Source: Myxocyprinus asiaticus
Lineage: Eukaryota; Chordata; Actinopteri; Cypriniformes; Catostomidae
Assembly: GCF_019703515.2 (NCBI RefSeq)
Contig: NC_059368.1
Span: forward strand, 27,955,289-28,019,288
Direction: 5' to 3'
DNA: 64,000 nt
Positions 1 to 13,169 of the stretch are shown here, piece by piece. A program made the translations under genes and the position numbers. Position 1 is the first letter of the stretch; each line of letters opens with the position of its first letter. The notes under the pieces were generated by a model. That model did no database searches, was not told the DNA's origin, and saw only the letters and a list, made by a program, of their open reading frames with translations.

Positions 1-971
<971 letters not shown>

Positions 972-1047
972 TATGCAATCATTTGCAATTTATGCTTTTA
1001 TGAAGCAATAATGTCATGAAAAAGACATCCATCAGACTTGATTAAAG

Positions 1048-2053
1048 CAGTGGTTCCCAAACCGGGTTCCTCCAGGACTGGCTTGGGGTGCCGCAAAAGT
1101 TCTGCTCAGTTTAATATTTTAATAGCCACCAGTTAAAAGTACCGGCAGTACCAAGTACTGACTCAATTTTGAACCCGCGCGTTGTTTGTCTACAACCGGA
1201 AGCTTTTTAACGCTCACATGCATATGTGCACGTGCTATCTATAGAGCGCTCATTTCTCGTGGTGAATGCAACTGTGCACGTGAACATTGAAATGCAATTC
1301 TTGATGCGATATGAATGTTAACACAGACGTTAATGTATTACGGGAGTGTTAACAGACGGAACACAAATCTGCTCCGTCTTGACACAATATTAATGTAAGC
1401 CATTAATGTATTACGTAATATAGACAGGACAAAAATCTTATATCAAAATATACAATCTGTGCGGTGTAAATGCAGCCTAATAGATGTGCTGCAGTTGTTA
1501 TAAGCCTATCGTTAATATTAGTCAAACAACAGTATTGACAAGAAAAAGAGAAAATCACTCACTGTCCTTGGCTGCATAACTTCAGAAACTTTAAGCCCAA
1601 TAAATTTAAATAACAGGTCTGCTTTTCAGTCAAACTCTGACTGTATCGAATCTTTATTAGTCTAATGTATATCTAATAATCACACAGTAAATTTAAGTTG
1701 TTCAATTTTTCATTGAATTACTTTTTAAAGTTTTTATATCACAATTTTTAAATGGTTAATTGCTGCTCTTTCTAAAAAAAAAACTTACAGCACTGTTGAA
1801 TCTGTTCTCTTTTTGTTTATATTTTATTACTAGCTTTTGAATAATTACTTTAAAAACTTGAAGCAATGTTCAGAAGAAACACTTGACGGCTACATTATTT
1901 TAATTTAATTTGTTAATATTTATATCAATATTTTTTTTTTTTTTTAAATAAAGGAGTGTTTTCAATCTCATATTTGTTTATTTTTTGAGTGGTTGTTGTG
2001 CCAGGGGGGCACTATAAAGGGTGCCGCAGTTTAAAAAAATTTGGGAAGCACTG
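1048..2053. mobile_element. non-autonomous hAT element with 8-bp target duplication
   Basis: Ends are CAGTGGTTCCCAAA and its imperfect inverse TTTGGGAAGCACTG (13 of 14). They are flanked by the exact 8-bp duplication gattaaag at 1040-1047 and 2054-2061. 1006 bp, AT-rich, no coding frame. The subterminal phrase GGGTGCCGCA is also inverted at both ends. Confidence 0.9.
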
Positions 2054-2238
2054 GATTAAAGTTACAAACGCAGTGATGGATGAACAAAAACTTTCTGTTC
2101 AACAAATCTGACTGAATCCAGATGATCTAAGAAGGTTATTTTCAGTAAATTGTGGTTTGAATTTCATTCTTCCTCCTTGTGTAAATTAGAATTCATGATT
2201 AGTAAGTTTGTAATTGTTTTCAGTGCACCACTTCTGAC

Positions 2239-3791
2239 TAGTATTGTCAAAAATACCGGTACTTCGGTACCAAGTCGATACTAAAATAAAAAAAGATGTA
2301 ATGATACCAGTGTTTCTGCAGTACCGTTAGTACCGAGCACAGGCTCTATCCGATACCAGCGTGCAGTATGACTGACACACAACCACTTTAAAATGCTCAC
2401 ATGCTTATTTTGAATGCATGCTCTGATCCTTTTACACTGAAATGGACAATTAATCAAATTAAAATCGTGACCTGTCCTAGTGTGATTTTTTTTAAACCGT
2501 TAAAGGCTGCAATCTTGGTGAGGATGAGCTGTGTCCTGTATAAATCCGACTGCTCAAACACTGGAAACTCCACAGACATTGAGAATCATTCACGTTGTAT
2601 CAGATGACAAAGCAGAGCACCAGTCCACTGTAAAGTGCATATTACATGTAGACTATATATTTATATAATTAAATCACAGCATTTGCGCTTTAATTCCAAC
2701 TAAACTTTATTTATATAGCATTTAAAACAACAGAGTTGACCAAAGTGCTTCAAAGTAGTAAAATTCTAAACAACATAACAACATTTCAAAATGACCACTT
2801 ACACAAACACCAGTATTCTAAATTACAAACACTCCAAAACTATGTCCTGCATTTCATTTGTCAGACTTAAAGGCCAGTGTAAAGAGATGAGATTTCAGAC
2901 GTGTCTTGAAAGTCTTCAGTGTTCACACTGGGCCATGTGGCAAACTGTTTATCCAGACAAGTGAAGCTTCCGGCAAAAAACACGTCATAATAAAAGCACG
3001 ATTCATAATAAAAGCTAGATGCCTGAAATTGAAGAAATTGTGACAAATATATTACAGCTGTATAGTAAAATTTAATATTCACTGTAGTAGTACTAGTAAA
3101 AAATAATAATAATAATAATACTAATTGAGCAATATATCACAAGCAAGACTGCTATTAAACTTTGTCAAAAAAAAATGCAATGACATCTTGAAAAGTTCTA
3201 CTTTCACTTGTTAAATGTTTTAATAATTAATTGATTAGACACCATTTTGACAATGAAATTAAATTAAACTTTAAAACCTTGAGTTCTGGAAAATAATAAT
3301 TATTTTTATTTTTATTTTTTCCCTTTTTCACCCAATTTGGAATGCCCAATTCCCAGGTCCTCGTGGTCGCGTAGTGATTCGCATCAATCCGGGTGGTGGG
3401 GGAAGAATCCCCGTTGCCTCCACGTCTGAGACCGCGGAGACTCACCACGTGCCCCACCGAGAACGAACCACATTATAGCGACCACGAGGAGGTTACCCCA
3501 TGTGACTCGACCCTCCCTAGCAACCAGGCCAATTTGGTTGCTTAGGAGACCTGGCTGGAGTCACTCAGCACACCCTGGGATTCGAACTAGCGAACCAGCG
3601 AACTTCCAGGGGTGGTGAAAATAATAATAATTAAAATAATTATGAAGTTATTAAAAATAACTAAACTGGTGTGTTCAATAGCACATTATCATATTAGCAT
3701 ACTTTTGCTGTGGTATCGAAATTGGTATCGAGAACTGTGAAATTTCACTGGTATCGGTATCAACTACTGAAATTTTGGTACTGTGACAACA
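2239..3791. mobile_element. non-autonomous hAT element with 8-bp target duplication
   Basis: Left end TAGTATTGTCAAAAATACC and right end GGTACTGTGACAACA, loosely inverted. The flanking duplication cttctgac occurs at 2231-2238 and 3792-3799 (shared match extends to 10 bases). Inner sequence has repeated GGTACC/GGTATCG words. It contains a nested SINE (3316-3617) and shares internal text with 44900-45540. Confidence 0.85.
3316..3617 (-). mobile_element. tRNA-derived SINE, truncated, minus strand
   Basis: Reverse-oriented copy of the SINE also seen at 5406-5829 and 41610-41985. The tRNA-like head, with B-box complement GGATTCGAAC, lies at its right end and the CCAATTTGGAATGCCCAATT tail at its left. 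A central stretch of about 100 bp is missing compared with the longer copies. Inserted inside the hAT at 2239-3791. Confidence 0.8.
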
Positions 3792-3799
3792 CTTCTGAC

Positions 3800-5400
3800 A
3801 ATTTTTGTTTTATAGTTAATTGCCATTATCACAGGTAAAACTCAATATAGGAACCCAGAAAACTTTATTTACTGAATAAAGACGCAGGTCTTTATGCTGT
3901 CAATCAAAACTCAACGTGAACTTGCAATTAAAGCCACACGGATGTGTATGTATAACTCATCCTTAATAAATAAGATTGGTGGGATTTTGGTGGGAATAAG
4001 ATTTTATTTCCATGGCCTGGTTTCTTTGAGTTCTAAACTGAAATGGCTAGATTGTGGTGAACTAGTCAATGAAAAAAGTAGATCTTGCATTAAAAAAAGG
4101 TGGGCAGTTACCAGTGTCTGTCTGCTTGAATTATGTATATTTTTCATGTTGTTGTTCGTATTCAGTCAGAGTATATCAAAACTTTGGCTAATACTTTAAA
4201 AACTTTAGCCAAACATGACTTCACCTTGACAACATTATGCTATCTGAGTTATTAAATAATTTTTTAGATTACTCGATTAAATGTTAGAATAATAAATCAA
4301 TTACTCGATTACAAAAATAATCGATAGTGACAGCCCTGAATGGTTTTACCAATTAATCTGTGCCGATGCTGGTGGGGTTTTTTTTTCTTCTTTTTTCTGG
4401 TCATTATTGGGATTTTGGTTGCACAATAAACTGCATTTGGGATGTTATTAATTTTGGACTATTGTAGCCTCTGTGCCTGCAATAACAGCTTTCTAATACT
4501 TAGAAAGACTAAGTATTTTTAGTTTTTTTTGTTATTGTTTTGGCAAAAACCTCTATCGGCTGTGCTCTTGTCCATATTGACTCTTGTTCAATGTTCCAAG
4601 TCTTCTGAAGCCAAATGATAGCTTTGTGTGTCGAACAGACAGAAATGAATGTCTTGATAGATGGAAAATCTTTTTCACCATTAGATCTTGAAACTCAAAT
4701 GTGTTTCCAAGCATTGTCCCAAGTTTGACGTCACAGTTGGCTCCCTTGTGTCTTGCAATCAACAGTGACGCTGCAAGTTTAAATACGCGGAAAACACGGA
4801 ATGAACATTTTGCTAAACACCTTTTGTGGTTAACAGAAAAAAGTCATGTGGGCTTTCAACGACACAAGATTTTCCTTTTCAAGTCTTAACTTTTTGTGGT
4901 AGTGTTTAGTAGACACACATACTTCAATGGCACTCCTTTTTGCCTCACCTGAGACTTATTCTGAATAATTATTCTGTTGAATAGAATGAGAACCAAAACA
5001 TGAAACAGGGAGGGGAATCAAGGAGAACCAGAATGAAGCAGAAATTTTTTACATAATGTCACAGTGAGTCACTACAGCACAGACAAAACTGCCTGTATTG
5101 ACTGCTAAACAGTCAGGCCTCTATGGGTTGAGTATAAACGTTGATCTCTTTATTTGTTGTATTGAGTTAGTGCAGTGAATCACTCATGTAGCAAATGATT
5201 AGGTCAAAGTACAAGCCAGACCCAGCCCTCTGTATTGATTTAAGGTCGACGACAGCTTCTGTTTTCTAAAGGTACACTGACTTAATTAAGATTGTATGCC
5301 AATTATAAGATGAAAACAGCGTTTAGACTCAACCTCCCTGGCAATGTTAGGGCTGAAAGTGACAGCAATTATCGATCATGAAAGCAATGATTGTTTTGTT
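3800..5400. other. intron stretch with one hAT-end remnant
   Basis: Upstream intron. At 4255-4338 the wording ATTACTCGATTACAAAAATAATCGATAGTGACAGCCCTGA (given in two pieces elsewhere as CGATTA repeats plus GACAGCCCT) looks like one end of a hAT-type repeat, but no partner end or target duplication was found. The remainder is AT-rich intron without recognised content. Confidence 0.5.
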
Positions 5401-5405
5401 TTTTT

Positions 5406-5829
5406 TTCTCCCCAATTTGGAATGCACAATTCCCAGTGCGCTCTAAGTCCTCATGGTGGCGTAGTGACTCGCCTCAATCCGGGTGGCGGAGGACGAATCT
5501 CGGTTACCTCCACTTCTGAGACCCGTCAGTCTGTGCATCTTATCACGTGGCTTGTTGAGCGCGTTACCACGGAGACCTAGCGCGTGTAGAGGCCCACACT
5601 ATTCTTCGCGGCATCCACGCACGACTCACCATTGGCCCCGAGAGCGTGAACCACATTATAGCGACCACGAGGAGGTTAACCCAGCATGACACTACCCACC
5701 CTAGCAACCGGGCCAATTGGTTGCTTAGGAAGCCTGACTGGAGTCACTCAGCATGCCCTGGATTCGAACTTGCGACTCCAGGTGTGGTAGTCAGCGTCTT
5801 TACTTGCTGAGCTACCCAGGCCCTGGCCC
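5406..5829 (-). mobile_element. tRNA-derived SINE (HAmo-like), near full length
   Basis: Minus-strand SINE. Read on the minus strand it begins GGGCCTGGGTAGCTCAGCAA (tRNA A-box region), has B box GTTCGAATCC, and ends with an AAATTGGGG tail followed by an A-rich run (T-run 5398-5411 on the plus strand). The text agrees with the HAmo SINE known from cyprinids as I recall it. Three copies lie in this window. Confidence 0.85.
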
Positions 5830-8636
5830 CCCTAACATCTTTAATGGCGTTATATTATTTGGTGCTTACATGTGTAGTATTATCTGGTATTATCAAAAAA
5901 ATTATTTATCTTAAAGAGCCTAGTAATAAAAATTTGTGAATTTTAAGATAAAAGGCTTGGCCACTTCATGCGTTTTAATGCATAAACAAAGATCAAGTGT
6001 AAATGGCCTCCAAAAAGCATTTGAGATGGATAGCAATCCAGTCACTTAAGGTGGCCCCAGGAGGTGGATTGTGATTCATACAAGATACTACTTGGCCAAG
6101 TATAACACTGTGTCCTAATCAGACGCAAGGCGGTAACATGACACGCAACAAAAGATAATCGTTACCTTGTTAATCTGAGTTTTTGTCCTGACCAGTCGTG
6201 ACAAGCGACATTCTGAATTTCTTTCTGATTCTGTCACAAGAAGCTCGCTATAACAAATGTATAGGAATGTAGCCAAATGATTAGCAATTCAACGATCAAA
6301 ACGCTTTAAATTACTTTGTGTTAATGGACCCAGGTGGGCTAGGTCAGTGTTCTCCAGCTGTCCCTGGTGCGCTGTATAACCTCTTAGTTATAAAATAAGG
6401 CCCATAGAAATTTTAATCTTGCATTACATATTTGACAGTGATGCAAAGCCTTCCTTGTCCTCAGTGTTGCAAGGTTGCTTAGCACCTGTCTCGCTGTATA
6501 GATCTTTATGTCAGAACCGCTCAATCTGCCATGACCTTTGATCCCTTAGGACCATAACGGTTTATGTACATGATTTATTTGTGGAGAGATCTTTAAGAAC
6601 ACAAGTCCACACTGGTCATCATCCTCTCTGTTTCTCAACGTACCTCTCCTGCATTTTGAATCAGGTTAGGCTGACTGCCTTTGTGGAAATGTGTGTCTAA
6701 AAAAGGAGAAAGGGAAAGAGGACAGGACACACCGAGGGATTGGGGGGTTTCTAAGCACTCTGGGTTCGGTTTGTTTTCGTAATGAGGTCAGTTATCTGGT
6801 GTGGTTAGGAGCTTGACTGATAAGAAGCGAGTGTGTGTCATTAAACCTCTGTTTGAGTTTGTCAAAGTGTACTTTTCAAATACTTTGATGCATGCACACA
6901 AACTCATACTGCATAAGGGCATCAAAGGGGGTTGAAGCATGGAAAACACTGCTGGGGTTCGTTATTTGCCATTAGTATGCAAAGTCACAGTTTGTGCCAT
7001 GCTCTTTGCTGAAGCAGCACATTGTGCACAGGCCAGGTATGTGGGTGTGGGCCATGTGTGGGTAACACTGTTCCTCCACTGAGGGTAACCATCATATGAC
7101 TATCATGCAGCTTCAGAAGACTTGTAATATAGTGTGTCATATGGATGTATGGACTGCTTTTATGGTGCTTTTGTGTCTTTTCTTTTTCTTGCTTGACAGT
7201 CCCTGGTCACTGTATGCTTTCATTATATGGAAAAGAACGGTGTGAACAACATCTCTTTATGTGTTCAGCACGCAGATTTTAAACAAGGATTAAATAAATA
7301 AATGTGATGACCGATTATTCATATTTGGGTGAACTACAGGCAATGATGACATGTTTCCACCTTTTATTAGCAGTGTAAATCTAGAAATCATTTTTATATT
7401 TGCTCATTTAAAATTTTTGAGAGTAAATTTATAAAATTATACTTTAATAGTATAATATTAACCTGGAATTTAAAAAATGGAGGTACCACAGATGCGATAA
7501 GGGTTGTAACACAGCTGCTGAGAGAGTGACAGTCAAATTGCCATCTTCTCTCTTCCGACGGTCGTAATCCATCGCACTCAATTTTTTTTCTTCATTTGGA
7601 AGTTGTGGAACGTAATAGGGGCATTTTTCTTGGGATGTTGGAACAATTATATTATATTTGCCGTGGTCTCCCATTCACTCCCATATACCGCTATTGGTTC
7701 CAAGACTCAGAAGTGTGAAAAGAGTCCATTCCTTTAAGTCATGGGACTGTCACAAATCTCACAGTTTTTGTAAACCAATCTACACTACTCAACCCATATT
7801 GTAGAGATTTAAGGCTGTCAACCCTAGAAACAAAATTTGGAATTTTTACTTAAATATTAGCAAAATTCAAATTATATTTGAATTCTGTTTGAATTTTCAA
7901 GACATTATCATACAGCTAATTAGACATGCGCTTTGACGGCTATTCTTTCATCTGCTCTTCAAAATCTAATCAGGTGTGTTTGTTTGTTTAATGACATTTC
8001 TTGTCATGTCATCCGGAGACATCTTATAGGTCGACCGACACTGAACACAGTTATCCACCACTGCAAAAAATGTACCCACATTTGGCGGGTGCTAATTTCA
8101 AACCCTGATAGCGATCCTTGGCAACAGATAGTTGTTTGCTTTTAGTTATGTCCAACAATTTCATAGTCCTTCGCTGCATTCATAATGTATGTCCCTCCCT
8201 GTCTGGTATGTCCTCCTGCAGGCAGGGTGTTTGTTCTCAGCTCCTCAAGTTAATAACCTCTCCAACCAATCCCTTTCCTAATGTTATTGAGTCACTCCTG
8301 GTGAAGGGAAGACCTTAGTCACCCTTGCACACCTTTAATATGCTTTTGACAAATTTGTCTGTACACTTCTTAGCTAGTTCCCCTATTTAGGCTAATATTA
8401 ATCAGTCTCAAGTCTCAGCTTTCATGTTTTTTGGCTTTCAGAGTCATCAAAGATCAAAAGCATCTCATTCAGAGAGTTTCTTTCCCTGTAGGGATTTCAG
8501 TCTAAGTGGATCACAAGTGTATAAAATTATTAAAGTAGGAAAATAGAAATTGTCGAATTCCCCACTGCCTCTTAATCCCACTGTATTTTTATTGGATTTA
8601 TGCATTGGCTAACCCCTCCTTACCTCATTCGTTTAG
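5830..8636 (+). other. upstream intron, mostly unique sequence
   Basis: Roughly 2.8 kb before the first coding exon. 7360-7560 resembles 11730-11955 (shared GCTGCTGAGAGAGTGACAGT and surrounding AT-rich text), so that part is a dispersed repeat. I saw no exon for the kinase glycine-rich loop, no promoter elements and no other coding signal. Confidence 0.6.
7360..7560. repeat. dispersed repeat, copy 1
   Basis: Shares order and wording with 11730-11955: an AGCAGTGTAAAT/AGCAGCATAAAT start, GAGTGTAAATTTATAA, ACCTGGAATT, and GCTGCTGAGAGAGTGACAGT. Family unknown. No terminal repeats were located. Confidence 0.6.
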
Positions 8637-8720
8637 GTTGCTGTGGTAAAGATGAAACACACCGAGCGTGTTTATGCCATGAAGATCCTCAACAAGTGGG
8701 AGATGCTGAAGAGGGCCGAG
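8637..8720 (+). CDS. cdc42bpb: cdc42bpb exon 1 of window: kinase lobe start, catalytic lysine
   Basis: 84 nt, phase 0 to 0, residues 1-28, between ...GTTTAG and GTAAGG. It encodes [20 protein letters not shown] followed by [12 protein letters not shown] carries the ATP-binding lysine (the VAIK lysine of kinases). The glycine-rich loop that should precede VAVVKMK is on an exon left of the window. Reading on past 8720 gives only intron. Confidence 0.95.
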
Positions 8721-9187
8721 GTAAGGACGTTTCTGCTCAAAATCCATTGTCGTACCTTTCCAGAACAGCACTCTGAACTCATCCCAAGTATTCTCACAGA
8801 TCAAGAACAGTTAATGTCTCTTACACTAATGGCTAAGCAGTCAAACTCAGTGATGTCTAAAGGAGAGCTAGGTCACTTTCAGTTCTACTCCAGCTCCTTC
8901 TTGCCCCAGTTTCAGCTCGATCACTTCTGGCAGTGTCCACAGTTCTCCCAGAGGCGAGTTAGGGGAACTTTTGTTACTTGGCTTTGGCAGTAATCTACTG
9001 TGAGCTTCATTGGGCTTTTCCCAATCACCCAACCGTACTTGATCGCTACTTGATTGTACTTGAACTCAGACAAATGTAGTTAGATAGGTTGTCAAAACAC
9101 ACTGTAGGCTTCATCAGAGCAAAACACTAAATTGACAATGTTTAAGGCCTTTTCTTGCATCTGATGAGTCTGTTTGCATCTACATAG
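8721..9187 (+). other. intron 1, no feature recognised
   Basis: 467 bp of intron between the catalytic-lysine exon and the alpha-C-helix exon. I see no repeat with recognisable ends. An open frame continues from exon 1 as far as about 8993, but it loses all similarity at the donor site. Confidence 0.8.
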
Positions 9188-9283
9188 ACGGCGTGTTTCA
9201 GAGAAGAGAGGAACGTCCTGGTGAACGGAGACTGCCAGTGGATAACCACTCTGCATTATGCCTTCCAGGATGACAACTACCTG
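9188..9283 (+). CDS. cdc42bpb: cdc42bpb exon 2: kinase alpha-C region
   Basis: 96 nt, phase 0 to 0, residues 29-60, begins [20 protein letters not shown] and ends AFQDDNYL. The glutamate pair in REER contains the alpha-C glutamate that bonds the catalytic lysine. Acceptor ACATAG, donor GTTTGT. Near-identical to mammalian MRCK at this position. Confidence 0.95.
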
Positions 9284-9506
9284 GTTTGTATCTCCATCTC
9301 TGCACTCATTCTGCTGCTCTAGAGTTTATATCCTATAGAAACACCTTCAAACACACTGATGGCACAATGCATTCTGTGACCTATTGTATGATCAATACTC
9401 GTAATTCTCCTATTCATGTCTTTCGATTGAAATTATAATTGCATAATCAGTGCTTGTGTAATTGAATGGTGTTTTGTGATAAATATGGTAATGTCTCCTC
9501 CTGCAG

Positions 9507-9655
9507 TACTTGGTGATGGATTATTATGTGGGTGGCGACCTGCTGACTTTGCTAAGTAAATTTGAAGACCGACTCCCGGAGGACATGTCCAAGTTCTACG
9601 TGGCAGAGATGGTGCTTGCTATCCACTCCATTCATCAGCAACGCTACGTACACAG
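9507..9655 (+). CDS. cdc42bpb: cdc42bpb exon 3: kinase hinge to catalytic loop
   Basis: 149 nt, phase 0 to 2, residues 61-109 plus two bases. It encodes [20 protein letters not shown] (hinge and helix D) and, further on, [15 protein letters not shown]. The arginine of the HRD catalytic loop is split with exon 4. HSIHQQ favours the beta paralogue. The preceding intron 2 (223 bp) holds nothing notable. Confidence 0.95.
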
Positions 9656-9719
9656 GTGAAATGACTGTGACATTTAATCGGCTAGACGTTGCTTTTTACG
9701 AGTACAATCTCTGAAAAAT

Positions 9720-9740
9720 TATATATATATATATATATAT
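9720..9740. repeat. (AT)n microsatellite
   Basis: Ten AT units about 65 bp into the intron after exon 3. Confidence 0.95.
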
Positions 9741-9885
9741 ACATATAAAATCCTTACCCAGTAATCACAAACGATTGGAAAAGCAATGTAAAAATCATGA
9801 AAATATCTTTATCTAAATGTGGGAACCTTGCATGAAAATTAGATATCCTTGAGGACACCTGTATTATGCTTTGTTCTCAGAGTTA

Positions 9886-10591
9886 TACACTGAAAACCCT
9901 ATGGAGTTGACTACTCAATTGATTGAGTTGAATTGAGTACTGATGTCTCCAAAATTTGTGTAATTTAAGTTAGCTTAACTTGGTGTTCATATTGAATGAA
10001 TTTAACTATATAAGTTAAGGTAGCGAGATGCAAGTAGGCTTAACTCAGATTTGCTATTTAAATGTTGCTGTTTCAACGTAATAATTTTAATCGATTGGAC
10101 TGAAATTTAGGTCATTAAATAACAGCTTCAATATTGAAGATTACAACTGATTTTAGGTCAGTCATTAAATCAACTTAGTTCTCCTTGTGCATGTGCAACT
10201 GAAGTCCTTGGAGAAATTAGATATTGTTTACAGGGTCCAACTTGACCACAGGGGATACAGATCACCCTAATGGTGACTTCACACAAAACAACTATTTGCA
10301 ACAAAACAACATAAATAATACTTAATTAGTATTTAAATGCTCCCATATATTCCCTTTGACCAAAAAAATCATATTTAAATAATTCAAGTGCAAGGCATTG
10401 TGGGTATACCCCATAGCTTCAGTTTTGTACTCAATAGTTTCAGTTATTAACACCTAAAATCTTAAGTCTATGGATTTTTAAAGAAAAAAATTTATTTTTG
10501 AGTAATGAGCCCAAAACTTGACATTTCAAGTAATGTTTAATTAAGACAACTTGATTTTTCCAGTAACAACAACATTAGGGTTTACAGTGTA
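9886..10591. mobile_element. MITE with CACTG-AAACCCTA ends
   Basis: Left end TACACTGAAAACCCTA and right end TTAGGGTTTACAGTGTA are inverted to each other. Interior is AT-rich, with repeated AGTTAACTTAA-like words and no coding frame. Similar ends recur throughout teleost genomes. Superfamily not decided. Confidence 0.7.
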
Positions 10592-11729
10592 ACTAATTTC
10601 TGATTTAACAGGCCATAAACATTATGTAAAAAGGTAAAAACTGCGGTTGGTCACTTTAAATATCTGTTAGACAGGCCCTTCTTTAGTAGGCGGTTCTTGG
10701 CCAGAGTAATGCAATGTGAACCAGACTTTATGCCGATAGTCAAAAATCTTTATGCAAGACTAGATCCAGACAGAACAACATACTAAACAAAGATCTACCC
10801 AGTGTATGATTATTTCCCAAGTGTGTGAACAGTGGTCATTGCCCCTGTTTTAGCAATGGGCACACTTTATATCCAAAGTACCACACCCACCCAGTCATTT
10901 CACTAAATGACCGCAGATGGATGCATGTCTGTTGGGGTTCAGGGGCCTCTTCCTGGCTGCTTGTGCAGGGCTGCCATCCGGTCCAGCTGAGCCCCCTCTT
11001 CCTTCCTCGTCTTCCTTCTGTGGAAGCTTACTAGGGCTTCCCCTCTGACACAGAAGCAGTGCAAACTCCATTTCCACAGCATATCACAGCAGCCCGTCCC
11101 CTACCATAATTCTCACGCATAGTGACCAAAGCAGTTGACTGTAGGTCCTGATAGAGCTCTTAAACATGCATACACAGGGCTCCAGACTGCGATTAAAATG
11201 GCCGCAAATGCTACCAAAAATGATTGATTGTGAAAATAATTTTAAATCTAGTCGCCATTGGCAACAGTCGGGTTGTGTGAGTTCAATATGTGGTTTCGTC
11301 AGATAACATCTTGTAAGTTATTGAATACATCTTTAGAGCGCCAGTGTGTCTCGCGCCGCTTTTCACCCATTCTGTATCTGATGAGCTCGCTGCACCGCAC
11401 GCAACAACAAACCCAGCGTGAGAGAGTCGTGAACAAATGACTCTTTTGACGTGTCTTTTTCATGAATCACTCGAAAAGAACTAAGGGTTTGAACTCAGGA
11501 GCTCAGGTTAGCAGTTTGAATCAGATTCACTTACTCAGCGAATCAGCCATCAGTGAGCTCACAACTGGGAGCTCAGACATTTCAAAATAAGAGTCCCATG
11601 TGTATTTCGTTCTTCTTTATAATTAAAAGTCCCGTATCGTGTATCACTTTATTTTCTTCTGGTAATTGTTGATTGGGATTGGAGTAGCACAAGAGACCTT
11701 TTTTCACAGACTGTGATTACAAGTTTCTG

Positions 11730-11955
11730 CCTTATTTAGCAGCATAAATCTCACATTTAAAAAAAATATATATATTATAATTTATATTTATAATTATTAT
11801 AATATTGAGTGTAAATTTATAACATTATGCTTATTGTTATATTACCCTGGAATTAGTTTTAAAAAACTAACAGCTGTGAGGGGGTTACTATTACAGCTGC
11901 TGAGAGAGTGACAGTCATTTTGCTGCTTCTCCCATCTGACTTGCTTAATCCACTG
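11730..11955. repeat. dispersed repeat, copy 2
   Basis: Partner of 7360-7560, same orientation. Lies within the hAT-like element 11175-13357, so it may be the internal part of that family, with copy 1 a fragment. Confidence 0.6.
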
Positions 11956-12172
11956 TTTTTAACTTATACACAACTATTACACAAGGTGCAAACATTGATG
12001 CTCAAGAAGACAACACTCAACTATATGCATGCTATATGTAAATATCTTTAATGTAGGTTCTGAAGAGCAGTACAAAATAAAATATATTTTGTCTTTTTAT
12101 ATTTATATAAATTATGAAAGGAGTGTGAAAATGTATGAGACAAAAGGGAATGCAAACTTATCTTCTCAACTA

Positions 12173-13169
12173 TACATTTGTGCTCAAAAGTTTGTATACC
12201 CTGGCAGAAATTGTGACATTTTGGCATTGATTTTGAAAATTTGACTGATCATGCAAAGAGAGCACAATACTTGTTGACCACTCTCCAAACATAGTGCTTA
12301 TGGTTGTGACCATAAAGCTCTATTTTGGTCTCGTCACTCCAAATTACAGTGTGCCAGAAGCTGTGAGGCGTGTCAAGGTGTTGTCAGGCATATTGTAACT
12401 TGGATTTTTTGTGGCATTGGCTTCTTTCTGGCAACTTGACCATGCAGCTCATTTTTGTTCAGGTATCGTCGTATTATGCTCCTTGAAACAACCACACCGT
12501 CTTTTTCCAGAGCAGCCTGTATTTCTCCTGAGGTTACCTGTGGGTTTTTCTTTGTATCCCGAACAATTCTTCTGGCAGTTGTGGCTGAAGTCTTTCTTGG
12601 TCTACCTGACCTTGGCTTAGTATCAAGAGATCCTCGAATTTTCCACTTCTTAATAAGTGATTGAACAATACTGACTGGCATTTTCAAGGCTTTGGATACA
12701 TTTTTATATCCTTTTCCATCTTTAAAAAGTTCCTTTACTTTGTTACGCAGGTCTTTTGACAGTTCTTTTCTGCTCCCCATGGCTCAGTATCTAGTCTGCT
12801 CGGTGCATCCACATGAGAGCTAACAAATTCATTGACTATTTATACACAGACACTAATTGCAATTTAAAAAGCCACAGGTGTGGGAAATTAACTTTAATTG
12901 CCATTTAAACCTGTGTGTGTCACCTTGTGTGTCTGTAACAAGGCCAAACATTCAAGGGTATGTAAACTTTTGATCAGGGCCATTTGGGTGATTTCTGTTA
13001 TCATTATGATTTAAAAAGGAGCCAAACAACTATGTGATGATAAATGGCTTCATATGATCACTATCCTTAAATAAAAGAGAGTTTTTTTGTATGATCAGTC
13101 ATATTTTCAAATCAATGCCAACATTTCACAATTTCTGCCAGGGTATGCAAACTTTTGACCACAACTGTA
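12173..13169 (-). mobile_element. Tc1-like element, internally deleted
   Basis: Terminal inverted repeats read TACATTTGTGCTCAAAAG at the left and, inverted, TACAGTTGTGGTCAAAAG at the right, each continuing into TACCCTGGCAGAAATTGTG. TA dinucleotides flank both sides (12171-12172 and 13170-13171). A second, internal GGGTATGTAAACTTTTGATC at about 12957 gives the IR/DR pattern on that side. 997 bp, shorter than a full Tc1 (about 1.6 kb). Confidence 0.9.
12373..12780 (-). pseudogene. Tc1-type transposase N-terminal fragment
   Basis: 135 codons beginning MGSRKELSKDLRNKVKELFK. The paired-like helix-turn-helix (YKNVSKALKMPVSIVQSLIK, then GRPRKTSATTARRIVRD and EIQAALEKDGVVVSRSII) is intact. The catalytic DDE region is deleted: the frame runs from QVARKKPMPQK straight into sequence derived from the far C-terminal part of the element. 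It could bind DNA at most and could not catalyse transposition. Confidence 0.85.

Noticed and set aside
7933..8318. two overlapping short frames before exon 1 as the missing 5' exons of the kinase
   Set aside because: Neither contains the glycine-rich loop G-x-G-x-F-G nor any remembered MRCK N-terminal sequence.
8643..8993. 116-codon frame as an independent small gene
   Set aside because: Only the first part (to 8720) is coding. The rest is intron read-through after a GTAAGG donor.
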